This document shows, one piece after another, positions 35,784 through 44,470 of a stretch of DNA of 64,000 bases (positions are counted from its first letter, which is position 1; each line of letters begins with the position of its first letter). The DNA comes from Chloroflexota bacterium (GTDB lineage: Bacteria; Chloroflexota; Anaerolineae; Aggregatilineales; J027). A program made the translations under genes and the position numbers. The stretch is taken from contig JACRBG010000043.1 in NCBI GenBank assembly GCA_016234595.1, positions 1-64,000 on the forward strand. Reading direction: 5' to 3'. The notes under the pieces were generated by a model. The model had not been told where the DNA came from and did not search any database. It saw only the letters and a program-made list of their open reading frames with translations.

Positions 35784-37289
35784 ATGGGTTCACGACTTTC
35801 TAAACTTTCCGGCCCTCCACCCAAAAAAGACCGCCGCGACCAACCTGATTTCAATGCCGATGATATTTTTACCATAGACGATCCACCACAGCCCGCTGCG
35901 TCGCCATTTACAGCACCTGTGCCTACTGGGCCAGTTAGCAAGGCTGATGCACTGCTTCACGACGGAGGTCCCTATGTACCCCCAACTAAAAAGCGCACTA
36001 GTCCACGGGTAGCTGAACTACGCAAAATGCTGCGGCCTAAATTGATGGCAACGCCAGATGAATTTGACAAGCTGGAGTCCACCAATCCTGAGCACTGCAA
36101 ATTGCTGTCTGATCGCCTCAAAACACTTGTCCAGCGGGCCAACCTGCAATTGAGTTCACAAGAATATCAAGAACTCGAAACAGCCCTGATTTATGACCTG
36201 CTTGGTTTTGGGGCAATTGAGCCGCTGGTGCGCGATAAGAGCGTCAGCGAAATTATGGTGAATGGCCCCGAGATTATCTTTGCCGAGCGCAAAGGTAAAT
36301 TGATTGAGACCGAAGTGGTGTTTGACGACGATGAACATGTGCTGTGGACAGCGCAACGAGTCGTTCGCCCCATGCAGCGTGAACTCAGCCGTAAAAACGC
36401 GATGGTGGACGCCCGTTTGCCCGATGGCAGCCGCGTACATATCATCGCGCAGCCCTCGGCCTTGATGGGAACGACCATCACCATCCGTAAATTCCCTGAA
36501 AAACGGATGACATGGCAAGACTTAGTGGGCTTTGGCTCATTTACTGAAGAAGTTGCCATGTTCCTTGCCGCGTGCGTCAATGTACGCCTGAATATTGTCG
36601 TCTCCGGTGGTACGGGGTCGGGTAAAACCACCCTCTTAAATGTCATTAGTTCATTTATCCCCGAAGATGAGCGTATTGTCACCATCGAGGACTCCGCCGA
36701 ATTGCAATTGGCCCAACGGCACGTGGTACGACTAGAAACGATTCCCAATATGCAGGGAACCAAAGAAGGGGCTTTGACCATCCGCGACCTTGTAAAAGGA
36801 TCGTTGCGTATGCGCCCTGATCGTATCGTCGTTGGGGAAATCCGTGATGGTGCGGCGTTGGACATGTTGCAAGCCATGAATACGGGGCACGACGGCTCAT
36901 TAACGACTGTTCACTCCAACAGCCCACGCGATGCAGTGTCACGTTTGGAAACGCTGTGTATGATGGCAGGTATGGATTTGCCAATTCAAGTGGTACGTAG
37001 CCAAATCGCTAGTGCCGTAGATTTGTTTGTGCAACAAGCTCGTCTAAAAGATGGTAGTCGTAAGATCACCCAAATTAGCGAAATTCAGGGTCTGGAAGGC
37101 CAAAACGTGACCCTGCAAGATGTGTTCGTCTATAAAACACCCGGTCATACAGGGAATGCCCCTAGCCATGAAGGCGGCGGCACCCTTGAGCCAACGGGGA
37201 TGCGTCCACGATTTGCCGAGCGATTTGAACAGGCGGGAATTCGTCTGAGCGCCGATGTCTTTGGGGCACGCTCCAAGAAATTCGGTTAA
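35784..37289 (+). CDS. cpaF: CpaF/TadA-type secretion ATPase, orphan
   Basis: 501 residues. An acidic, Pro-rich N-terminus (about 1-90) precedes a CpaF ATPase. Marks are LLGFGAIEPLVRDKSVSEIMVNG, Walker [14 protein letters not shown], an IEDSAELQL Asp box, a GEIRDGAALDMLQAMNTGHDG segment and the His box TTVHSNSPRDA. CpaF powers Tad/Flp pili and related secretion systems and is normally followed by tadB/tadC-type membrane genes. Here the next gene is a convergent sugar permease, so partners must lie elsewhere or the ATPase acts alone. AAGGG precedes the ATG by about 10 bases. Confidence 0.88.
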   Translation: MGSRLSKLSGPPPKKDRRDQPDFNADDIFTIDDPPQPAASPFTAPVPTGPVSKADALLHDGGPYVPPTKKRTSPRVAELRKMLRPKLMATPDEFDKLESTNPEHCKLLSDRLKTLVQRANLQLSSQEYQELETALIYDLLGFGAIEPLVRDKSVSEIMVNGPEIIFAERKGKLIETEVVFDDDEHVLWTAQRVVRPMQRELSRKNAMVDARLPDGSRVHIIAQPSALMGTTITIRKFPEKRMTWQDLVGFGSFTEEVAMFLAACVNVRLNIVVSGGTGSGKTTLLNVISSFIPEDERIVTIEDSAELQLAQRHVVRLETIPNMQGTKEGALTIRDLVKGSLRMRPDRIVVGEIRDGAALDMLQAMNTGHDGSLTTVHSNSPRDAVSRLETLCMMAGMDLPIQVVRSQIASAVDLFVQQARLKDGSRKITQISEIQGLEGQNVTLQDVFVYKTPGHTGNAPSHEGGGTLEPTGMRPRFAERFEQAGIRLSADVFGARSKKFG

Positions 37290-37323
37290 GCATAGCGGCG
37301 TCTAGCTCAAATACAAAATGATC

Positions 37324-37359
37324 AAGAGGGGCGAATCTTAGCATAAAGTCGCCCCTCTT
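37324..37359. terminator. Bidirectional terminator between cpaF and the sugar permease genes
   Basis: AAGAGGGGCGA (37324-37334) and TCGCCCCTCTT (37349-37359) form a perfect 11-bp stem with a 14-base loop between convergent genes. The A and T ends give a short U tail in either direction. Confidence 0.75.
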
Positions 37360-37373
37360 ATATATTGTTGAAG

Positions 37374-39017
37374 TTAACCCTTTAAACCCGTTGTAGCAAT
37401 CCCCTCAGTAAATTGCTTTTGGGCAATAAAGTACATCAGCATGACCGGGAAAAGCGCAATAAATGCCCCAGCCATCAGTAGATTGGGCCGCGAACCGCCT
37501 TCCTCGCGGAAGCTATATAACGCATAGGCAATAGGTCGCCAGTTGTCGGTACTGGTGACTAGAATAGGCCAGTCTAGCACGTTCCATGTGCCGATAAAGG
37601 TAAACAAGACCACAGTGGTAATGGCAGCACGGGAAATGGGCAGCACAATCTGGAAGAGGAAACGTACATGGCCCGCCCCATCAATTTGAGCGGCATCAAA
37701 TAGTTCGGCTGGAATCTGCATAAAAAATTGGCGCAGCAGGAAAATGCCAAAGGTGCTGGCAAGAAAAGGCACAACCAAGGCAGGCCAATTGTCCATCCAA
37801 CGGGCACTTTCGGCGGTGATAATCCTAAAACCAAATAGTGAATTGCTAAAGTCACCCACGCTTTCAAAAACGGGGCCAACATGCTCTACTGACCAGCGGC
37901 TAATGGAAGTCACAATCAGCAAACGCGGAATCAAGACCACGACCGAGGGGATGAAAAGCGTCATCAAGAAAATGCTGAAGACCAAATTTCGCCCCGGCCA
38001 GTTCATACGGGCAAAAGCATAGGCCGCCAGAATGGAAAAGAATGTTTGCCCAACGACGGTCATCAAGGTGATGATGGTGGAATTAATGAAATATTCTGAG
38101 AAGTTTTCATCTGTCCATACCTTGACGTAATGGGACACCCCACCCGACAAAATATAATCGGCCTTGTAGATGCCAAACGGCAAATTTACTTTCAGCGTGG
38201 CTAAGCCCCCATTTTGGCGTTCTTTGATATAACGGGCTTGGGGTGTGCGTTGGAGGCTAGGGGTGCGCTCAATCGAACTGCGGCAGCACGTTTCCATATA
38301 TTCGGGGAAACCCAGATTGGTTGATTTAAGAATGGGCGTACCCTCAGCGTCAGTTTGCATATCCCAACGCCCCACCGAAATCTGGAAGGATTCGAGGGAG
38401 GCGGGAATAAATTCCTCGGTGCCATCGGCTTTTCGGACACTTAGGCCACGAAACAACACGAGATTGCCTTGACTGGCAGATTCGTTATACAACAAGCGCA
38501 GGGTATGTTTGCCATCGGGCAACAGTACCCGCATATTTTGACTAAGCGCCGTGACATTGGGGTAGCCATCCACCAAAATTGTCTGGGAGGCCTGAGGCTG
38601 TTTGCTATGGGTATCTACCTGACTTACCAGTTGCCCATCCACATAAATATCGAATGTGCCGCCTTTGGGATCAGTGTCATATATTAGGGAAATCGCCACG
38701 CCATCAAATTGGATTTGGGCTTCGGGAATTAAATATTCACCGAGGGGGCGATTCAGTTCGGTATCGTTGGCTTTATAGACTCCCAACAAGCGGGACTGAG
38801 TGACCAAGACCCCGCGTGAAACCTCGCTAATGGTCATCAGTGAGGTAGACACCATCCACAAAAACGGCATAACAAAGGTAATGGCCCCAAGCGTCAAAAT
38901 TAGATAGGCCAAAAGGGTGGCGACAGGTAAGTGCAGCGGTGGACGCTGGGGCACGGCCCTTTTTTGTGGGGTGGATTTTTCGGCAGTCGTGGACTTGGCC
39001 GATGTGGTACTAGCCAT
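37374..39017 (-). CDS. MalG-type sugar ABC permease with an inserted extracytoplasmic domain
   Basis: 547 residues against about 280-300 for MalG homologues. Helix 1 (about 33-58) is normal. About 250 residues are then inserted before the remaining helices, which start near INSTIITLMTVVGQTFFSIL. Part of the insert (GGTFDIYVDGQLVSQVDTHS, then LPDGKHTLRLLYN) reads like the beta-sandwich carbohydrate-binding modules that carry FDVYIDG...GKHTL. The ATPase-contact EAA motif is intact as DAAQIDGAGH (from residue 441). It overlaps the MalF-type gene by 8 bases. No binding protein or ATPase gene adjoins. Confidence 0.85.
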   Translation of the reverse strand: MASTTSAKSTTAEKSTPQKRAVPQRPPLHLPVATLLAYLILTLGAITFVMPFLWMVSTSLMTISEVSRGVLVTQSRLLGVYKANDTELNRPLGEYLIPEAQIQFDGVAISLIYDTDPKGGTFDIYVDGQLVSQVDTHSKQPQASQTILVDGYPNVTALSQNMRVLLPDGKHTLRLLYNESASQGNLVLFRGLSVRKADGTEEFIPASLESFQISVGRWDMQTDAEGTPILKSTNLGFPEYMETCCRSSIERTPSLQRTPQARYIKERQNGGLATLKVNLPFGIYKADYILSGGVSHYVKVWTDENFSEYFINSTIITLMTVVGQTFFSILAAYAFARMNWPGRNLVFSIFLMTLFIPSVVVLIPRLLIVTSISRWSVEHVGPVFESVGDFSNSLFGFRIITAESARWMDNWPALVVPFLASTFGIFLLRQFFMQIPAELFDAAQIDGAGHVRFLFQIVLPISRAAITTVVLFTFIGTWNVLDWPILVTSTDNWRPIAYALYSFREEGGSRPNLLMAGAFIALFPVMLMYFIAQKQFTEGIATTGLKG

Positions 39018-41343
39018 AAAACACCCGATCCTTAGAAAGTTGATTTTGAATGAGGGTGAGGATCAAAATGACCATAAACAGGATGAAGGCAAGAGCCGTT
39101 GCATAACCGGGGTCGTTTTGTTTGTAGAAGACCTCAAAGATGCGAATCGTGAGGGTATCAACTTCTTGGCCGATCGCCCCGCTACGCATGACGTAGATGC
39201 TCTGGAATGAACTGAATGTGCCAATAATTCCCAACAGTGATAGGAAAAAGGTGACAGGTGAAAGTAAGGGGATGGTGATATTGCGGAAAGCCGACCAACG
39301 ACCCGCCCCATCCACCTTGGCCGCTTCATAGAGTTCACCCGGAATAGACCCCAACCCGGCCAGAAAAATAACTGCGTAGTAGCCCGAATAGACCCAAATA
39401 TTAAACATAATGACGGTGGTCAAGGCCATACTAGGGCCTTCAAATGAAGATGGGATTTTGTTGGGGTCGCCGTGAAAAATCTCTTTGAAGATTACACGAA
39501 TGAGGCCATTCGGTTCTAATAACCATTTTTGGGCTTCGATGCCAAACAAGCCAAGAAATTTATTGGCAAGACCACCGGGGTCAAGGCTGAAGATAACAGT
39601 AAAAACCGTCGCGGTAGCAATTTGCGGAGCAATGTAGGGCATAAAATAGATTAGGCGGAACATGCCCTTGCCCAAACGCACCTCATAAAACATCAGGTAG
39701 GCTAACAATAGGCCAAAAACTAACTGGGCTGGTACACTGACCATGCTGTAGATTACGGTGCGAACAAGGGCATCACGGACTTCAAGGGCTGGTGCCCCCG
39801 CCCGCATAACCGTGCCGGGAAGTTCACTGATACATAGCCAGCCCCCCACCATCAGCAGCAATGCTAAGAAAAACATGCCCGACAAGCCGAGATTGGTAGC
39901 GCGTTTTTGAGCACCCGCCCAAACGATGTAGGCAATGCCGATTAAAAACATCCCGATGCCAATCAAAATCAGTTGGGGGGCGAATAACAATTCGGCAGCT
40001 AAATCTTGGGCACGAAGAGTGGCACGTGGGGGTGCGCCAGTGGCATATTCGTAGGCGGCACTAAATTGCTGATCCGAGAGGCTTTCCAGCCCATGGGCAG
40101 TTTCCCGGTAAAGCTGGATAGTCATGAGAAGGTACATAAAGAGGCCTAACACCGCAAGGGCGAGAATGACACGGAGCAGGCCTGACCAGCCATAGAGGGG
40201 CGAATCTTCGGTCATTTTTTCACGATAGCTACCGATGAGGAAAATCAACCCAATCCCAACGGCGACGGCCAGTGCCAGCGTAAGTGGGCGGCTAATGGGT
40301 GGGGTATAGCCACCGCGTGTCACTACCGCCAGCCCGACATCTTGGGCTTGATACAAATCGAAGGGCGCTAGGACTTCTGTATTTTCACTCAACAGAATGG
40401 TCGCATTTAGGTTTTCGGTTGTACCCAATAGATTATTGGTCTTTAGCTGTACAATGGCTTCGGTGGTATAGGGAGCAGGCTGAAACCCAAGCCCGACCGC
40501 TAACGGGAGCAGCACTTGGACTTTTTGATTGTTAACAAAAGTGATGTCGGAGTCGGTAAAACTATCCACCGCCACATTTTGGTAAGCTTGAGGTGAAAGG
40601 AAAGCATCATAGGTTGTATCGCCGATGGTTGCCATGAGTGGCACATCGCCATCAAGCGAGACATTGACTAGGCGAGCACCCTCAATTGGCAAATCTGGAA
40701 CAGCATTGGCAACATTCGTGTTAAAAAGACGGTGGGCGACTTCACGCGATTCAGCAACATCTTGTTCCATCTGACCGTAAGCATAACGTACGATCAAAAC
40801 AGCCAGCACGGTCAAAACCATCAGCAATAAAGTATTGCCAATGTAGTTGCCCTCGGTACGTCGCCGTAGGAAAGTATAGCTTCCAACGCTGATCACCACC
40901 AAGATAAATCCAACTAGGAGAGGGCCAAATTTGAAATATTCGGTGATGCCCAAGAAGATAAGCCAAATTAGGCCGAGTGCGAGGACCAAGCTGGTGACAA
41001 GATAGAGCAGAAGATTATCGCTGGGATGCTGTTGATGATGTTCGCGGGCACGTCGCCACGCTTTTGAAGCCAGATAACAAAAAGCGACGGCTAGCAACAT
41101 TAGGACAATATAGATGAGACCACCGATGCCTTTGACGTAGTTATCTAACCCGACATAACTATTGGTGATGGGGCGACCAAATTTCAGGCTTTCCCATGTG
41201 GCGGTGATGACCGGGTAGATGCCAAAAATAAGGGTGATGATAAAGGCAGGCGCTACCAACAAATAGGCCAACACCGATTCACGCAGGCGTCGTCTAAAAT
41301 GCCCGATTGCCAATTCGCGCTGATTTGTTTTTGCTGTTCTCAT
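39010..41343 (-). CDS. MalF-type sugar ABC permease with extra helices and outer domain
   Basis: 777 residues against 300-510 for the family. Helix 1 (about 20-45) is normal. Several additional helices (about 60-180) and a beta-rich outer segment (about 200-340, with NVSLDGDVPLMATIGDTTYD) come before helices of the transport core. The EAA loop EAAKVDGAGRWSAFRNITIP starts at residue 673 and is intact. It is first of the two-gene unit; the leader contains an inverted repeat. With the MalG-type partner it should form the membrane channel of a sugar importer whose ATPase and binding protein are encoded elsewhere. Confidence 0.85.
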   Translation of the reverse strand: MRTAKTNQRELAIGHFRRRLRESVLAYLLVAPAFIITLIFGIYPVITATWESLKFGRPITNSYVGLDNYVKGIGGLIYIVLMLLAVAFCYLASKAWRRAREHHQQHPSDNLLLYLVTSLVLALGLIWLIFLGITEYFKFGPLLVGFILVVISVGSYTFLRRRTEGNYIGNTLLLMVLTVLAVLIVRYAYGQMEQDVAESREVAHRLFNTNVANAVPDLPIEGARLVNVSLDGDVPLMATIGDTTYDAFLSPQAYQNVAVDSFTDSDITFVNNQKVQVLLPLAVGLGFQPAPYTTEAIVQLKTNNLLGTTENLNATILLSENTEVLAPFDLYQAQDVGLAVVTRGGYTPPISRPLTLALAVAVGIGLIFLIGSYREKMTEDSPLYGWSGLLRVILALAVLGLFMYLLMTIQLYRETAHGLESLSDQQFSAAYEYATGAPPRATLRAQDLAAELLFAPQLILIGIGMFLIGIAYIVWAGAQKRATNLGLSGMFFLALLLMVGGWLCISELPGTVMRAGAPALEVRDALVRTVIYSMVSVPAQLVFGLLLAYLMFYEVRLGKGMFRLIYFMPYIAPQIATATVFTVIFSLDPGGLANKFLGLFGIEAQKWLLEPNGLIRVIFKEIFHGDPNKIPSSFEGPSMALTTVIMFNIWVYSGYYAVIFLAGLGSIPGELYEAAKVDGAGRWSAFRNITIPLLSPVTFFLSLLGIIGTFSSFQSIYVMRSGAIGQEVDTLTIRIFEVFYKQNDPGYATALAFILFMVILILTLIQNQLSKDRVFYG

Positions 41344-41374
41344 TAAGAACGAAATTCCCTAATTAGTCTTTTTT

Positions 41375-41419
41375 ATTTGCTTGTATTTAATCGCTTGAAG
41401 TCGAAAACCGCAAGCAAAT
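41375..41419. promoter_or_regulatory. Inverted repeat upstream of the MalF-type gene
   Basis: ATTTGCTTG (41375-41383) and CAAGCAAAT (41411-41419) are a perfect 9-bp inverted repeat with 27 bases between, 32-76 bases before the permease start. It could be an operator pair or leader hairpin. Confidence 0.35.
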
Positions 41420-41489
41420 GGATGGGCAGAAGGACAAATTCGGCGTAAAAGTTTTTTAATGGCCGAGATAACCCCGTTTGAAAACCTTC

Positions 41490-41518
41490 TGGACATGCCA
41501 GAGATGCTCTGATACAAT
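41490..41518 (+). promoter_or_regulatory. rpsT promoter
   Basis: TGGACA (41490-41495), 17 bases, TACAAT (41513-41518), with TG one base before the -10, an extended -10 element. The predicted start of transcription is about 40 bases before the rpsT start codon. Confidence 0.65.
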
Positions 41519-41564
41519 GCTGCTCTTGTATTCAAACAGACAGGCATTTTTTCGGAGATTAACG

Positions 41565-41843
41565 GTGGCAAACACGAAATCCTCACTAAAACGCATCCGT
41601 AGCTCGGAGCGTAAGCGTGAGCGGAACCGCATTTATCGGTCACGCACCCGCACAGAATTGAAGCAGGCGCGTACCGCCATTAGCTCGGGCAACCTTGAAG
41701 AAGCGATTGCACAGACTCGCCAAGCGATTCAAATTCTTGATAAAGCTGTGAACAAAGGGATTCTGCACAAGAATAATGCTGCTCGCCGCAAGAGCCGTTT
41801 GGCGCAGCATCTTAACGAACTGCAAGCGCAAAAACAAAAATAA
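41565..41843 (+). CDS. rpsT: 30S ribosomal protein bS20
   Basis: 92 residues from a GTG start at 41565, with GGAG seven bases upstream. The open frame extends 29 codons further but that part lies over the promoter and has no S20 character. The sequence begins [20 protein letters not shown] and continues with the basic helices of S20 ([28 protein letters not shown]). It binds 16S rRNA in the body of the small subunit. The weak GTG start is common in rpsT genes and is linked to autoregulation in other bacteria. It is monocistronic with its own promoter and terminator. Confidence 0.95.
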   Translation: MANTKSSLKRIRSSERKRERNRIYRSRTRTELKQARTAISSGNLEEAIAQTRQAIQILDKAVNKGILHKNNAARRKSRLAQHLNELQAQKQK

Positions 41844-41867
41844 CATTTGTTTGCCGGGTTTGCCCCC

Positions 41868-41905
41868 AAAGCCCCATCACCTATTTGACATGGGGCTTTT
41901 TGCGT
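41868..41905 (+). terminator. rpsT terminator
   Basis: AAAGCCCCAT (41868-41877) and ATGGGGCTTT (41890-41899) form a perfect 10-bp stem with a 12-base loop, followed by TT and a GC base. A textbook rho-independent terminator. Confidence 0.85.
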
Positions 41906-41924
41906 CCTTTTAATCCATAAGATC

Positions 41925-42734
41925 ATGGCAAAATACGACCTCATCACCAGCCGAACCAACCCTAAGATCAAACAATTGCGTGCCCTGCAAAATCGCAAAG
42001 AACGCGACGCAGCAGGCCTGTTTATGGTTGAGGGGATTCGCCATGTTGGGGATGCAGTGGCTGCCGGAGCCAAGCTCGAATTTATTTGCTATGCCCCCGA
42101 TTTACTCATCAGCGAATTTGCATTAGACCTTATTCAGCAGCAAACTCTTCAGGGCGTCGCATGTTACCCGGTGAGCGCCGAAGTTTTTGAATCGGTCGCC
42201 TCGCGCGAGGGGCCACAGGGCATTATGGCAGTTGTGCGGCAACCCAATATAGTCTTGGCGGATTTGAATCCGGCTAATTTTGTTTGGGGGGTAGCCCTTG
42301 TTGCACCCCAAGACCCCGGTAATGTGGGGACGATTTTGCGGACGGTCAATGCCGTTGGGGCAAGCGGGCTGATCCTATTGGAAAGCAGCACAGATGCTTA
42401 TCACCCCACCGCCATTCGGGCCAGCATGGGAGCGAGTTTTTGGCATCCAATTGTCCATGCCGCGTTTGACGATTTTGCGAAATGGGCCAATCAACAGGGC
42501 TATCATATCGTGGGGACATCGGCACATGGGAGCGTAGATTATCGCACCGTGACCGAATATCCCAAACCGCTGATTTTATTGATGGGAAGTGAACGGGAAG
42601 GACTAACCACCGAACAAATCGCTATCTGTCATCAATTGGTACGACTGCCGATGGTGGGACAGGTGAGTTCGTTGAATTTGTCGGTAGCGACGGGTGTTAT
42701 GTTATACGAAATGTTCGACAAACTCAGCCGTTAG
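41925..42734 (+). CDS. SpoU/TrmH-family RNA 2'-O-methyltransferase
   Basis: 269 residues. An N-terminal substrate-binding domain starting SRTNPKIKQLRALQNRKERDAAG (RlmB/TsnR style) is followed by the SPOUT knot: LVAPQDPGNVGTILRTVNA, LLMGSEREGL and LVRLPMVGQVSSLNLSVATGVMLYE. It methylates a ribose in rRNA or tRNA using S-adenosylmethionine; which nucleotide cannot be told. Its stop codon overlaps the stop of the convergent cyclase gene by 4 bases. Confidence 0.9.
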   Translation: MAKYDLITSRTNPKIKQLRALQNRKERDAAGLFMVEGIRHVGDAVAAGAKLEFICYAPDLLISEFALDLIQQQTLQGVACYPVSAEVFESVASREGPQGIMAVVRQPNIVLADLNPANFVWGVALVAPQDPGNVGTILRTVNAVGASGLILLESSTDAYHPTAIRASMGASFWHPIVHAAFDDFAKWANQQGYHIVGTSAHGSVDYRTVTEYPKPLILLMGSEREGLTTEQIAICHQLVRLPMVGQVSSLNLSVATGVMLYEMFDKLSR

Positions 42735-44470
42735 CGAATATCCGTCAACTGATAGACCATCACAGGCGTATTATCACCCCGCAGGCGGCGCTCAGTTGGT
42801 TGGGCCACCACACGATCTTTGACCGCCTGATAGGTTTCCTCGCTGATAATAATCTCACCGGGTTGGGCAATTTCCTGCAATTTCTTGGCAAAGGTGACTG
42901 CATACCCTAGTGCGGTAAATTCTTTGCGACTAGGGCTGCCTACGTTCCCGACAATGGCAGTTCCGGTATGAATGCCAATGCCATAAAAAAGGCGCTGCTC
43001 GGCGGGCATGACTTCATGTAAGGCTTGTACGTCGTTGACAAGGGCTATCGCGGCACGAACGGCGCGTAAGGCATGGTCATCATTTTGTGGATTTAGCTGG
43101 GTGTTATATAACCCAACAATCGCATCGCCCATATATTTATCAATGATACCTTCCAGCAATTGGATGGCCGCGCTACCCGTAGACAAATATTGATTGATGA
43201 CCTCCATCAATTCTTCGGGAGGGAGACGTTCGCTAAAGGTGGTAAAACCGCGCACATCAGCAAAAATAACTGTAATTTCACGTTCTTCGCCACCGAGGCC
43301 CAAACTATCAATACTTTGAATATTGCGTACCATGGCTGGCGGCAGGTAGGTACGAATGACATTGAGGGTTTCGTCACGTTCTTTAATGGCCGTTAGATCA
43401 TCTAACACGATGGCGACACCCAACGTCTCATTTTGTTCGCCGCGCAGAGGGCTTAATTTTAGGCTGAGGCTGGTGGGGCCACGATGCGCCAAAACCGTAT
43501 TGACTTCGATAATCTCTTGATGCCCTTGCTGCTGTACCTCGATCAACACATTTTCAAAGCCTTCATATAAGGAAGGCAGCACTTCCATCACAGGTTGACT
43601 AATGCACTCCACCGCCGAAACGCCCAAAATTTGCTCGGCAACAGGGGAACAGGTGCGAATATTACCATTCACGTCGGTGGTGATGACGGCACTAGCGATG
43701 GAGGCGAAAATGCTATCCAAGAATTGGCGAATAGCGGTGACTTCGGCCAACCGCGCTTTGACACGCTCGAACAAACGAGCATTTTGAATAGCGATGGCGG
43801 CTTGGTTTGCAAACGCTACCAAGAGGTTTAATTCGCTTTCACCAAATAGGCCCTCGCGAATGCGGTTATCGGCATAGACTACGCCTGAAAGCTGATCACG
43901 GTAGATAATCGGCACGCAGAGGATGCTGCGAAGGTCATATTTAAGGACGCTTTCAGTCAATTGAAAACGCTCATCGTCTTGGACATCGGTAGTCACAATC
44001 GGTTGACGAGTGCGCATGACTTCATCCACGATGGTGCGGCTAATCATGATTTCGCCCTCTTCAGCCGTGCCTTGCTCCAAATTCACGCTAATGACTGATT
44101 CGGTTTCGCCTGTATTCTGGTCAAGCAGCATAATGTAGCCATGAACAGCACCAGTCAGGCCGATGACCGTATCCATCGCTCGACGCAACACGGTATCAAG
44201 ATCGAGTGAGGAATTAATCAACCCCCCGGTATGGGCAAGCGCTCGTAATTGGGCCAGCTCGACTTGTTCGGAGGCGAGTTGCTCCGACAATATTTTGACG
44301 GCCTCACTAAACCCCTGTGTTTCTTCCAAAAGCGGTGTGGGCAAACTCATATTGCGAATACGCAGCAGGTTGGACTGTTCTTGCAACATATGGCTGACAT
44401 CTTGCGCCATATAATTGAGCCGCATGATTTCGGTGGTCAAGTTATCAATTTGTTGGGTAATGAGCGTCAT
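42731..44470 (-). CDS. GAF-PAS-class III nucleotidyl cyclase, metal-binding half (C1-like)
   Basis: 579 residues. Coiled coil (about 1-80), GAF (about 85-235), PAS (about 245-365), class III cyclase (about 390-575). Both metal-binding aspartates are present: Asp405 in FADVRGF and Asp449 in DKYMGDA, with the base-contact Lys445. The transition-state residues are lost: the canonical VNxAxR reads VTFAKK, with Thr526 (codon at 42893-42895) for Asn and Lys530 (42881-42883) for Arg. I checked these codons on the DNA. This is the pattern of the mammalian C1 domain. It starts inside the stop of the sister gene (ATGA), so the two are translationally coupled. A homodimer should be poor or inactive; a heterodimer with the sister gene would be complete. 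Confidence 0.9.
   Translation of the reverse strand: MTLITQQIDNLTTEIMRLNYMAQDVSHMLQEQSNLLRIRNMSLPTPLLEETQGFSEAVKILSEQLASEQVELAQLRALAHTGGLINSSLDLDTVLRRAMDTVIGLTGAVHGYIMLLDQNTGETESVISVNLEQGTAEEGEIMISRTIVDEVMRTRQPIVTTDVQDDERFQLTESVLKYDLRSILCVPIIYRDQLSGVVYADNRIREGLFGESELNLLVAFANQAAIAIQNARLFERVKARLAEVTAIRQFLDSIFASIASAVITTDVNGNIRTCSPVAEQILGVSAVECISQPVMEVLPSLYEGFENVLIEVQQQGHQEIIEVNTVLAHRGPTSLSLKLSPLRGEQNETLGVAIVLDDLTAIKERDETLNVIRTYLPPAMVRNIQSIDSLGLGGEEREITVIFADVRGFTTFSERLPPEELMEVINQYLSTGSAAIQLLEGIIDKYMGDAIVGLYNTQLNPQNDDHALRAVRAAIALVNDVQALHEVMPAEQRLFYGIGIHTGTAIVGNVGSPSRKEFTALGYAVTFAKKLQEIAQPGEIIISEETYQAVKDRVVAQPTERRLRGDNTPVMVYQLTDIR

Noticed and set aside
36191-36877. 228-codon minus frame across cpaF
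   Set aside because: cpaF motifs on the plus strand are continuous and complete; the minus frame has no recognisable domain.
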